DNA of 64,000 nt from Candidatus Rifleibacteriota bacterium (lineage in GTDB: Bacteria; Muiribacteriota; Ozemobacteria; Ozemobacterales; Ozemobacteraceae). The position numbers and the translations under genes are program-made. Where the stretch lies: contig JADFXM010000014.1 of the NCBI GenBank assembly GCA_015233565.1, forward strand, positions 62,001 through 126,000, written 5' to 3'. Shown piece by piece: positions 17,126-24,757 of this stretch (positions are counted from its first letter, which is position 1; every line of letters starts with the position of its first letter). Below the pieces are notes generated by a model that ran no database searches, was not told where the DNA came from, and was given only the letters and a program-made list of their open reading frames with translations.

Positions 17126-17874
17126 TGGTGTGGGAACACCTCCCGTCCACGCATGTAGAAACAAGTTCCAAGGGATATTTCGTAAGCTTGGCCTTTTTCG
17201 GGCGCTTTTTGTCTCTCAAGAGTAATTCTGACATAAATAAGATTGCTTCCAAAACCAGATTCGTTAGAAGGGTAAGGAACAATAATCTTATCAGACAGCT
17301 TGGAAATGTTCATCGCTTTAAATGGCTTTCGGATGGTCCTGATGACAGTAAATTCACGAAGTGAACTCCCAACTTCCAGTTCTTGTTTGATTTTTACTCC
17401 AGGTTTCGACTTTTCCTCCAAATATTCGCTTCTGATCAGTTTGAAACGTGGAGAATTATTATTGCCCAGCTGAGGGTCACGCTCAAGGGAATAAACAATG
17501 TCCCTGACTCTTATAACCTGGTCAAATGGTTTGTCAAAATTCCAGTTCTGGGGTGTTACAGGAGCAAAACGTTCAAGAGGGTCGATTTCCTGTTTGATCA
17601 ACCTGAGAACATCACCTCCCCCAGCCGGTGTTTGTTGGTTTGCAACGTCTTCCCACTTAACCGGAGCAGGAAACATAATATGATTTGCTTCACGGAAATC
17701 TTTTCCAAGGTGGCTTATAATTCGCCGAAAATGATCATTTACTCTCATAAACTCCATTGAATCCTGGATCATTTTTGTTTGCGAGAAAAAAACTCTATAA
17801 GCAAACATCAGAATGAAACTCATAAGCGTTAAAACTATGAGTATTTCAATCAGTGTAAAAGCTTTTTTAATCAT
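17122..17874 (-). CDS. Minor pseudopilin (PilW/GspJ-like)
   Basis: The short leader MIKKA is followed by FTLIEILIVLTLMSFILMFA, a textbook prepilin N-terminus with Glu at position 5 of the mature protein and cleavage before Phe. The remaining 225 residues form the periplasmic domain, with the length and N-terminal pattern of GspJ/PilW. ATG 17874 follows GGAGAAAT. It overlaps the next gene by four bases (ATGA), so translation is coupled. Minor pseudopilins of this kind prime assembly of the pseudopilus at the inner membrane. Confidence 0.82.
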   Translation of the reverse strand: MIKKAFTLIEILIVLTLMSFILMFAYRVFFSQTKMIQDSMEFMRVNDHFRRIISHLGKDFREANHIMFPAPVKWEDVANQQTPAGGGDVLRLIKQEIDPLERFAPVTPQNWNFDKPFDQVIRVRDIVYSLERDPQLGNNNSPRFKLIRSEYLEEKSKPGVKIKQELEVGSSLREFTVIRTIRKPFKAMNISKLSDKIIVPYPSNESGFGSNLIYVRITLERQKAPEKGQAYEISLGTCFYMRGREVFPHQ

Positions 17875-17916
17875 ATTTCTCCAATGTCATTGGGAAAATA
17901 TTAATTTTCATTCTTT

Positions 17917-18384
17917 TCAATTCAAATTCGAAATTGTGGTTGAAAGCGTTATACTTTCATCCTGACCATCGGGAGTTTTCCAAAAAACGCTGACTGTTAC
18001 ATACTTTACCGGGGATTTTGCTTTCTTATCACCGCCTGCAAGTGAAAGGCTCTTTACTTCAACTTTTCTAAGATATTCAATCGACCCTGCTTTGTATTTT
18101 GGCAACAAGAGATCTTCAGGGCCGGAATCATGATTAAGGTCATATTCCACGCTGTCATCTTTCGAATCTGCATCGTCAATTATGGAGTAGGGAGAAGATC
18201 TGAGCACCTCAACTGCCTGTTGAGCAAGAGCAATAGCTATTTCTTTATTTCTCAGTTTTTTGGTAGCTTTAAATTGTGAAGAAAACAAAATACCCAATGT
18301 AAACAGAATGGATAGTAATAAAATCATAATCAAAACTTCGGGCAGAGTAAAAGCAAGCTTAAAAGTTTTGCGTAAATTCTCCAT
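17917..18384 (-). CDS. Minor pseudopilin (PilV/GspI-like)
   Basis: The leader MENLRKTFKLA is followed by FTLPEVLIMILLLSILFTLG. The prepilin Glu at position 5 is present, with Pro at position 4 in place of the usual hydrophobic residue. Length 155 residues and position ahead of the PilW-like and PilX-like genes fit PilV/GspI. The predicted cleavage site follows Ala rather than the more common Gly. It is the first gene of the operon that ends with the diguanylate cyclase. The ribosome-binding site is weak, and I could not fix the promoter in the A+T-rich 284-bp gap upstream. Confidence 0.78.
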   Translation of the reverse strand: MENLRKTFKLAFTLPEVLIMILLLSILFTLGILFSSQFKATKKLRNKEIAIALAQQAVEVLRSSPYSIIDDADSKDDSVEYDLNHDSGPEDLLLPKYKAGSIEYLRKVEVKSLSLAGGDKKAKSPVKYVTVSVFWKTPDGQDESITLSTTISNLN

Positions 18385-18631
18385 AACTAAAAGTTACCAC
18401 ACCCTCGGATAAAAGGGCAAATAATAAGAGTCTTTTAGTTGAAAACTTTACAAAATCTAAATATTCCTTCAAACAATCTCTCTGCAAAACGTTTACGTTT
18501 GATCAAATTTTACACTTTAAAATTTGCCCGAAGCTAGCTTTCCTTAAAGAAATTCAGGGATAAGAAACAATATTCGAAAGCTATCTTTCCCAAAAATGTA
18601 TGAAAGTCAACTGTTTGAAAAGCGATTAAAT

Positions 18632-18660
18632 TTGAAAAAAGCAACAATATTGTTTACTAT
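18632..18660 (+). promoter_or_regulatory. Possible promoter giving a near-leaderless DUF445 mRNA
   Basis: TTGAAA (18632-18637), 17-bp spacer, TACTAT (18655-18660). The predicted start would be at about 18667, two bases before the ATG, and there is no ribosome-binding site in front of that ATG. The -10 is only a moderate match. Confidence 0.4.
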
Positions 18661-18668
18661 AGCATGAA

Positions 18669-20243
18669 ATGGACTATTTCAAACTCCTCATAAACCCAAT
18701 TACAGTGGGCGCATTTATTGGTTATCTGACAAATGATGTTGCTGTAATAATGCTATTCAGGCCATATCGAAAAATGCGATTGGGTTGGTTTAGCTGGCAG
18801 GGACTTATTCCTTCCCGACAAGATGAGCTAGCTTCCAAAATTGGAGAAGTTATAACCGAACAACTATTAACTTCCGATAAAATCGCTAACCGTATGAGTG
18901 ACAATGATGTTTTAGACACCATGGAAAACATCTTCACAGATGGTCTGATGAAAATTTTTGAGATGTCTGAGGCTCCATTAAAAGATTTTTTAAGTAGCGA
19001 ACAGATTGATTTGGCTTCCGAAATTATTCAAAAGTTGCTTGAAAGTGCTGCTAATTCCTTTGAAATCTGGCTTAAATCTTCAAAAGGAAAAGAGTTTCTA
19101 AAACAGTGCATTAATAACCTTTTGTCGAAAAAAGTCAGCGAATTGAATTCTGAATTGTTTTCAAATCAGGAAAAACCCCTGAGCACATTTTTGCGTGATC
19201 AGTTCAACAAAAGCACGTCCAGTCCATCGTTTTCACCGAGATTAAAATCACTGACATCAAAACTGGTCGTAGATTTCGCAAACTCTTTATCGACTTTTGA
19301 AAATTTGATCCCGTACGAAGCACAAGAAGCATTGAGGGAAGAAGCCATTGTTTTGCTGCCCAAAATTCAGTCCAAAATTGAGGAGGTTATTTTTTCCGAA
19401 GAGAACATTTTAAAAATGAGAATTCTCATTAGAGAAGCAGTTGAAAGTGAGCTGAATCGGCAACCCCAGGGCCCAAAGGGTATTGACCAAATTTTTTCGT
19501 GGGGAGCAAAAAACCTTTTCAAAAGTGTCATTCTTCAGAAGGTTGACGAGGCTTCAGCCGCACAAATACCTGAATTCAGAAAAAGCTTCGCAGATCCATC
19601 AATGAGGAATCGTTTGGAAAAGATGGTTTTCCAATTAATAAATAATTATTTGAAGAAGACTCCAGGAGAAGTATTAACTTCTCATTCTCCTAAAACATTA
19701 AATCGAATATTTCATGCTTTTTCGAATTTGTTGGAAAACTGGTTAGAAAGTGAGAAATTTTCATCTGAAATAGGAGAATATATTGAAAATTCTCTTGAAA
19801 AAATAAAGTCTCTCAGCCTCAGGGAAATTCTTTCAAAAGCTTCAATTGAAGAAAAAATGATTGAAAGTTTTTCGGATGAGTTAATTCTTTGGTTAGAAGA
19901 AAAAAGAATTGGTAAAATTTTAGTCACTGAAAACAAAGGGATATTTCTTGGGCTCCTGGAAAATTCCCCATCATTTTTTCTAAAAGCCATTGGGCGAGAA
20001 AAGGCAAAAGAGATCTTTCAAAGTGGAGCAAAAAAATTTACCCCTCTTCTATCAACAAAGATGCCTGAAATATTATCTGCAGTGGATATGCAAAAAATAG
20101 TCAGAAATGAAATAGCTTCCTACCCGCCCGAGGAACTCGAAAAATTAGTTCTTTCAGTAACCAAAAAGGAACTTAAAACGATTACAGACCTGGGTGGAGT
20201 CCTTGGAGCGTTAATTGGAATGCTTCAAATGCTTATTTCCTGA
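18669..20243 (+). CDS. DUF445 family membrane-associated protein
   Basis: The N-terminus, NPITVGAFIGYLTNDVAVIM followed by LFRPYRKMRLG, is the signature of DUF445 (the YheB/YjiN group): a membrane helix with a conserved TN pair and an LFRP loop. A second hydrophobic helix closes the protein (LGGVLGALIGMLQMLIS). The middle 450 residues are helical and charged, probably a long coiled or repeated domain in the periplasm or cytoplasm. The biochemical function of the family is not established to my knowledge. It is a single plus-strand gene between divergent pseudopilin genes and a convergent methyltransferase. Confidence 0.85.
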   Translation: MDYFKLLINPITVGAFIGYLTNDVAVIMLFRPYRKMRLGWFSWQGLIPSRQDELASKIGEVITEQLLTSDKIANRMSDNDVLDTMENIFTDGLMKIFEMSEAPLKDFLSSEQIDLASEIIQKLLESAANSFEIWLKSSKGKEFLKQCINNLLSKKVSELNSELFSNQEKPLSTFLRDQFNKSTSSPSFSPRLKSLTSKLVVDFANSLSTFENLIPYEAQEALREEAIVLLPKIQSKIEEVIFSEENILKMRILIREAVESELNRQPQGPKGIDQIFSWGAKNLFKSVILQKVDEASAAQIPEFRKSFADPSMRNRLEKMVFQLINNYLKKTPGEVLTSHSPKTLNRIFHAFSNLLENWLESEKFSSEIGEYIENSLEKIKSLSLREILSKASIEEKMIESFSDELILWLEEKRIGKILVTENKGIFLGLLENSPSFFLKAIGREKAKEIFQSGAKKFTPLLSTKMPEILSAVDMQKIVRNEIASYPPEELEKLVLSVTKKELKTITDLGGVLGALIGMLQMLIS

Positions 20244-20269
20244 ACCTTTCCCGAAAGTTCTTTCCCAAT

Positions 20270-21031
20270 TTATTTTTTAATTACAAAAGCCTGCCCAGAA
20301 CTCAAGTGAATCGGTTTTTCCGGCTTATCAAGAAAGAAACCATCAAATGCTTTTTGCGCACCTGGACAGGTTTCGAAGCCATAATCGTCACAAACAATTA
20401 ATCCGGAACTCACCATGCGCGGGTAGAAAAATTCAAGACTCTGAAAAGTGGGTTGATAAAGGTCTACATCGATATGAAGAAAACTGAACTTTTCACACTC
20501 AACCTCTGGAAAAGCTTTTGGGATCCAGGCTTTGTGAATTCGACAAAAATCGAATTCTGAAAGATTATGAGCCACTTCAGCTTCAGAGGCCTTCAAATAA
20601 CCTTTTTCCCAGAAAATTCCATCACTTTCCCCTGGCTGGCTCAGTCCCTCAAATGAATCAAAAACATGATGAGTCTTCTGTTTACCTACAATTGCCAGGC
20701 AAATGAAAAAAGAAGAGGCACCTCGATAAGCGCCACATTCTGCAGTATTCCCAATTAGGCCTTCAGTCGAGTTTGCAAGTTGAAAAAGATTGAATTTTTT
20801 TTCGAGCTGGCTGTAATCGAGTTTTCCATAAAATTTCCGATAGTTTCTTACAAAATTCCTATCTTTAAACCATGTTTTACCAAATTCAAAGGTCAGGCAT
20901 TCGGAAGAAATAAAGCCAGCAATTTTCTGAGCCAAAAGGAAAAAAGACCTTCTTTTAACATAATCCATTGCTCTTGGCTCCTTTTTCAAGAATGCCAGAA
21001 CAAGCGTTTTAAAAACTTTTATAAGTTTCAT
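20270..21031 (-). CDS. TylF/MycF-type O-methyltransferase
   Basis: The protein resembles the macrocin O-methyltransferase (TylF) family: S-adenosylmethionine-dependent, metal-requiring enzymes that methylate sugar hydroxyls. Visible signatures are the SAM-binding NTAECGAYRGASSF, VFDSFEGLSQPG, the metal/substrate segment HIDVDLYQPTFQSLEFFYPR and CDDYGFETCPGA. ATG 21031, preceded by CGGAG, is preferred over GTG 21034. It follows an O-antigen-ligase-like membrane protein by 28 bp, so the natural substrate may be a surface polysaccharide sugar; this is inference from context. Confidence 0.88.
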   Translation of the reverse strand: MKLIKVFKTLVLAFLKKEPRAMDYVKRRSFFLLAQKIAGFISSECLTFEFGKTWFKDRNFVRNYRKFYGKLDYSQLEKKFNLFQLANSTEGLIGNTAECGAYRGASSFFICLAIVGKQKTHHVFDSFEGLSQPGESDGIFWEKGYLKASEAEVAHNLSEFDFCRIHKAWIPKAFPEVECEKFSFLHIDVDLYQPTFQSLEFFYPRMVSSGLIVCDDYGFETCPGAQKAFDGFFLDKPEKPIHLSSGQAFVIKK

Positions 21032-21059
21032 CACAAACTCCGGATTATCCTAAAAGAAA

Positions 21060-22223
21060 TTAATTTGCCTCGTCTGCACTAATTTTCAATTCTGACTTCC
21101 CTAATGCTAAAAGAGTCCAAAGGAATCTATTCCGCAAAAGATTATGAAAAAATCCTAAGCAGAAAAGCGCCAAAACTGCCGCAGCCAACATCAGGCCATT
21201 ACATTTCCGAATTATTGCAGAATTTAGAAGTGGGAAGAAAACACCGGAAAGCCAAATAAAAAAAAGCATAAAACCTGGTATTCCGGTTTCAGAAAGAAGA
21301 CTTAAAGGGGTATTATGTACTTCGAATTGATGTAATGCCTTGAAACATCCAAGTCCAACGCCAGCCCACCAACCATTCATAGCTTCCAAAGCCTCTGAAT
21401 AATTCTGACTTCGCGTATAATCATAGGTAAGAGGAGTATTGTCCAAAGCTCCAAGAGCCCTTTTAAAAGCAAATTCATTGGCCCAAAACAGGGAAAAAAG
21501 AATAAAAATAAAGAAAATGGCAGCAAAAGCAAGTTTTTCAGAAAAATTCCGACTTTCTATGACTGCAATGAATTCCAAAAGAAAAACTTCAAATAAAGCC
21601 AATCCAAGGACGCTCCTGGCACCTGTTTCAAAAATCACAATCATAAAAAAAGAGTACATTACAATTTTTTTTTTCAGATTTGTCGAATAAAAACCTGCCG
21701 CGAAAGGAAAACCGCCAATAAGATAAGCCCCGAGCTGGTTTGAAAAGCTATAAGGCCATGCAATTTTTCCCGCTTGCGAATAAAACAATCTTGAAATTTC
21801 GGAAAAACCAAGCATTCGCAAAATTGATACGCATCCCAAGGTAATAATTAAAGGGAAGAAAAGATAATTCAATAAATTAATAGCTTCCCGGAATGATTTA
21901 ATTGATCTGATTTCCCATGAAACCGATTTGTACAAACCGAATAAAAATAAAAGAGTTACTAACTCGAAAAGAAAATTCCTTGGGAAAAACAAAATGTCAG
22001 CTCCAAAAAAAGAGAAACCCAAGAAACAAACGAAGAAAGAATCTGATTTTTCAAAAAGCGGTATTTCTTTTGCAACAACTTTTTTTAAAAAAGTAAAAAT
22101 TCCATATAGGGCGAAAAAATCAGCAATCACAATTTGCGGGATTAGTTGAAAACCAAATGGAAGAGTTAGAAGAAACCCCTTCAACCAAAAAGGTGTCGGA
22201 AAATCCTGACGGGAATTATTCAT
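21060..22223 (-). CDS. O-antigen ligase/polymerase-like membrane protein (Wzy/WaaL family)
   Basis: The 387-residue sequence is strongly hydrophobic, with about ten membrane helices. A larger periplasmic loop contains WWAGVGLGCFKA and FEVHNTPLSLLSETGIPG, which match the conserved loop of O-antigen ligases and Wzy polymerases (H-N-x-hydrophobic pattern). Such proteins transfer or polymerise undecaprenyl-linked glycans at the periplasmic face of the inner membrane. The partner glycan genes are not adjacent, apart from the methyltransferase downstream. Polymerase versus ligase cannot be told from sequence alone. Confidence 0.8.
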   Translation of the reverse strand: MNNSRQDFPTPFWLKGFLLTLPFGFQLIPQIVIADFFALYGIFTFLKKVVAKEIPLFEKSDSFFVCFLGFSFFGADILFFPRNFLFELVTLLFLFGLYKSVSWEIRSIKSFREAINLLNYLFFPLIITLGCVSILRMLGFSEISRLFYSQAGKIAWPYSFSNQLGAYLIGGFPFAAGFYSTNLKKKIVMYSFFMIVIFETGARSVLGLALFEVFLLEFIAVIESRNFSEKLAFAAIFFIFILFSLFWANEFAFKRALGALDNTPLTYDYTRSQNYSEALEAMNGWWAGVGLGCFKALHQFEVHNTPLSLLSETGIPGFMLFFIWLSGVFFPLLNSAIIRKCNGLMLAAAVLALFCLGFFHNLLRNRFLWTLLALGKSELKISADEAN

Positions 22224-22293
22224 TTCAAACCGTCAGATAGGATTGAGGTTGAGTTGAAGACTGGCTGAATAGTTTGATCTGGTGACAACAATT

Positions 22294-22602
22294 TCAGTGA
22301 TGAGGGTTCTTCTTAACCAATGAAAGCGCTTGAGCTACAGCTTGTTTGGCATCCTTGCGATTTTGCGGATTTGCTGCAAACTCACTGGGAGATGTAAAAG
22401 CATTAAATGCACCTGAAACCCAATATTTAGGACTCAATTTATTCAACGCCAAAGCAGCCAAATCGAGTATGCAATCTTCACAATCACACGCTTCCTTTTT
22501 TTTCAGAAGCATCTCAATTTCTTCCAAGATAAGTTTCACCCACATATTTTCCAGGCGAGTGAAGTCATATTCGCGGTTACCAAAGTAATATGTATTTTCC
22601 AT
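22294..22602 (-). CDS. ComFB-family protein
   Basis: This small protein (102 residues from ATG 22602, which has GGAGG five bases upstream; the GTG 22614 is less likely) shows the ComFB pattern: a long helix KLILEEIEMLLKK, then ACDCEDCILDLAALALNKL and PKYWVSG. ComFB is named after a late competence operon of Bacillus; related cyanobacterial proteins have been described as cyclic dinucleotide receptors. The CxCxxC cysteines could bind metal. It lies 40 bp downstream of recJ in the same direction, behind an HD-GYP gene, so a c-di-GMP-linked role is plausible but unproven. Confidence 0.78.
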   Translation of the reverse strand: MENTYYFGNREYDFTRLENMWVKLILEEIEMLLKKKEACDCEDCILDLAALALNKLSPKYWVSGAFNAFTSPSEFAANPQNRKDAKQAVAQALSLVKKNPHH

Positions 22603-22642
22603 AATGTCCTCCACTGGAACTAAATAGATATTTCAAGCAGTG

Positions 22643-24757
22643 CTATTCCAAAGTAAGAGCTTGGAATGAGGTTGACGTAGATACTGGAACTTTGCTCTCA
22701 CAAAATACTATATCCTGTACCACCAATTGCGTATTTTGAACACCATTATATTCGTTAATTTCAAGACTGTATACCATATCACAGTTTCCATTCTGAAGTA
22801 ACTCTTGCGACATAAGCTTCCCCAAATTAAAACCTATTCCAAAAACAGGTTGTCCAGATGACTTGCGGAATTTAAATCTTAAGTGATTTTTGTTTTCTCC
22901 AACTTTTCTAATTTCGTAGAAAGCAGCTTTTTTAGTAACAAACAGCGGGGGAGGATTTTCAACTCCAAAAGGAGTAAATCTTTGAAGTTCTTTTAAAAGT
23001 GCTTCAGTAACATCATCAAGAGAAATCTCAGCATCAATTTTCCATTCGACTGACAATTCTGAATTCTGAATTTTTTCCTGAGCATATTTCCGAAGTCTTT
23101 CCCTCAAATGCTCCAGGTTGGTCGGAAGAACTGTCAATCCTGCGGCGCCAACATGCCCACCATATTTTTCCAGAAGATCAGAAGATGCATTTAGGGCCGA
23201 GATGATGTTGATTGTTCGGTAGGAACGAGCAGAACCCAATAATTTGCCATGGTCTTCCAGCAAAACAATTACGGGCCTGCAGAAATCGAGCATCAATCGA
23301 GTGGCCACTATTCCGGTAACTCCTTGATTGGGGATAGGAGCAGTCACAAGAAGAAGTTTATCGTTAACCAAGTCATTCTGTAAAAAAAGATGTTCTCTGA
23401 CAATTTTATAACTTTCTTCTGCAAGCCGTTTTCTTTCACCATTTAGTGCAAACAGTTCTGTGGAAAGTGATTTTGCTTTCATAGGAAAATCAGTTGAAAG
23501 TAAATCAATTGCCAATTCCGCACTTTTCAATCTTCCGGAGGAATTCAAAATTGGTGCAATGCTAAAAGACACATCCCGTTCGCTTATACGCTTTCCACGC
23601 CAACCAAGTAGAGTAAAAAGTTCTTTCAAACCCCTTCTTTTGGTAAGCGTTATGAAAGATAGACCCAGTTGAGAAATTGTACGATTTTCCCCTTTAAGAG
23701 GAACCATATCAGCTATCGTCCCAATTGTTAAAATATCAAGAGATCTCTGCCATAAATCCTTCACTTTTGGTTCAAGGGCTTCAAGATACTTTAAATACAT
23801 AAGAACCAGACTTTGTGCTTTGTTGTAGCCATTTGGAACGTTAAGTTCGCCAGCAATTTCCTCTTTGGAAAGATTTGCATTTTCAGGAGTGTATTTATTT
23901 CTCAATTCGGACAACACGATTTGCTGTTTAATTCGGGTTCCTTTAGGGAGAAGAGCTTTAACCGTATCTCGCTCTTTTTCGTTCCAGAACAGTAAACTGG
24001 TGTTGGCTATGTGTTGGGGATTCAAAGCTTTCTGACGCGAAAATCCCTCTCTGGGAGTAAATCTAATCGCTGAAATTTCATCTCCATCAACATCAAAAGC
24101 AATAATGGGGGCCGTCAGACTTTCACTGGATGCTAAGACAAGAGCCATGGACAACTTCAGAGCCACCCCAACCCCGGCCAACTCCTTGTTTGGATATTCA
24201 GAATCCGACATTTTGGGGTCTATCAAAGCCGCAGCCTTTGGAAGAACTGCGGGAGGTTCATGATGGTCGGTAACGACGACCTCTATTCCACGGGACTTGG
24301 CAAATTCAATTTCCGCAACATTGCTGATTCCACAATCTACTGTGACTATTAGTTTAATTCCGTCTCGAGCAGCTGTTTCAATGTACTGATTATTCAATCC
24401 ATATCCATCTTCAATAACAGGGACAGTGAAATCAACTTTAGAAGTGAACAGCTTTATGGTTTCAAGTAACAAGACAGTCGAAGTAATTCCGTCAACATCA
24501 CGATCTCCATAAATTCTGATTCGTTTATCCTCATTTAAAGCTCTAAAAATGCATTCGATTGCTTGAAATATTCCACTCAACAAAAATGGGGAAGCCAGAT
24601 AGCGACTTTTGGGCTGAAAAAATTTGGCAATGGAAACCCGGTCTTTTAGTCCTCTGTTCCACATTATTTTAAGGATTAAATCCGGAAAATGGGTCTCCTC
24701 ACGAAGCTTTGAAATCTCTTCGGGAGGTGGGCTGGAAACAGTCCAGAGTCGGTTCAT
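22643..24757 (-). CDS. recJ: Single-stranded-DNA exonuclease RecJ with internal insertion
   Basis: RecJ degrades single-stranded DNA 5' to 3' in recombination and mismatch repair. DHH-family motifs are present: YGDRDVDGITST (82-93), VTVDCGISN (138-146), VVTDHHEPP (161-169), ELAGVGVALKL and GTIADMVPL, followed by the DHHA1 region with GGHVGAAGLTV. Between VALKLSMAL (about 206) and LDILTIGTIADMVPL (about 340) lies an insert of about 125 residues that I do not recognise. It includes IIAFDVDGDEISAIRFTP and a helical part. Usual RecJ has only a short linker there. The ATG overlaps the HD-GYP stop (ATGA, GAGGG upstream), so it is translationally coupled. Confidence 0.93.
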   Translation of the reverse strand: MNRLWTVSSPPPEEISKLREETHFPDLILKIMWNRGLKDRVSIAKFFQPKSRYLASPFLLSGIFQAIECIFRALNEDKRIRIYGDRDVDGITSTVLLLETIKLFTSKVDFTVPVIEDGYGLNNQYIETAARDGIKLIVTVDCGISNVAEIEFAKSRGIEVVVTDHHEPPAVLPKAAALIDPKMSDSEYPNKELAGVGVALKLSMALVLASSESLTAPIIAFDVDGDEISAIRFTPREGFSRQKALNPQHIANTSLLFWNEKERDTVKALLPKGTRIKQQIVLSELRNKYTPENANLSKEEIAGELNVPNGYNKAQSLVLMYLKYLEALEPKVKDLWQRSLDILTIGTIADMVPLKGENRTISQLGLSFITLTKRRGLKELFTLLGWRGKRISERDVSFSIAPILNSSGRLKSAELAIDLLSTDFPMKAKSLSTELFALNGERKRLAEESYKIVREHLFLQNDLVNDKLLLVTAPIPNQGVTGIVATRLMLDFCRPVIVLLEDHGKLLGSARSYRTINIISALNASSDLLEKYGGHVGAAGLTVLPTNLEHLRERLRKYAQEKIQNSELSVEWKIDAEISLDDVTEALLKELQRFTPFGVENPPPLFVTKKAAFYEIRKVGENKNHLRFKFRKSSGQPVFGIGFNLGKLMSQELLQNGNCDMVYSLEINEYNGVQNTQLVVQDIVFCESKVPVSTSTSFQALTLE

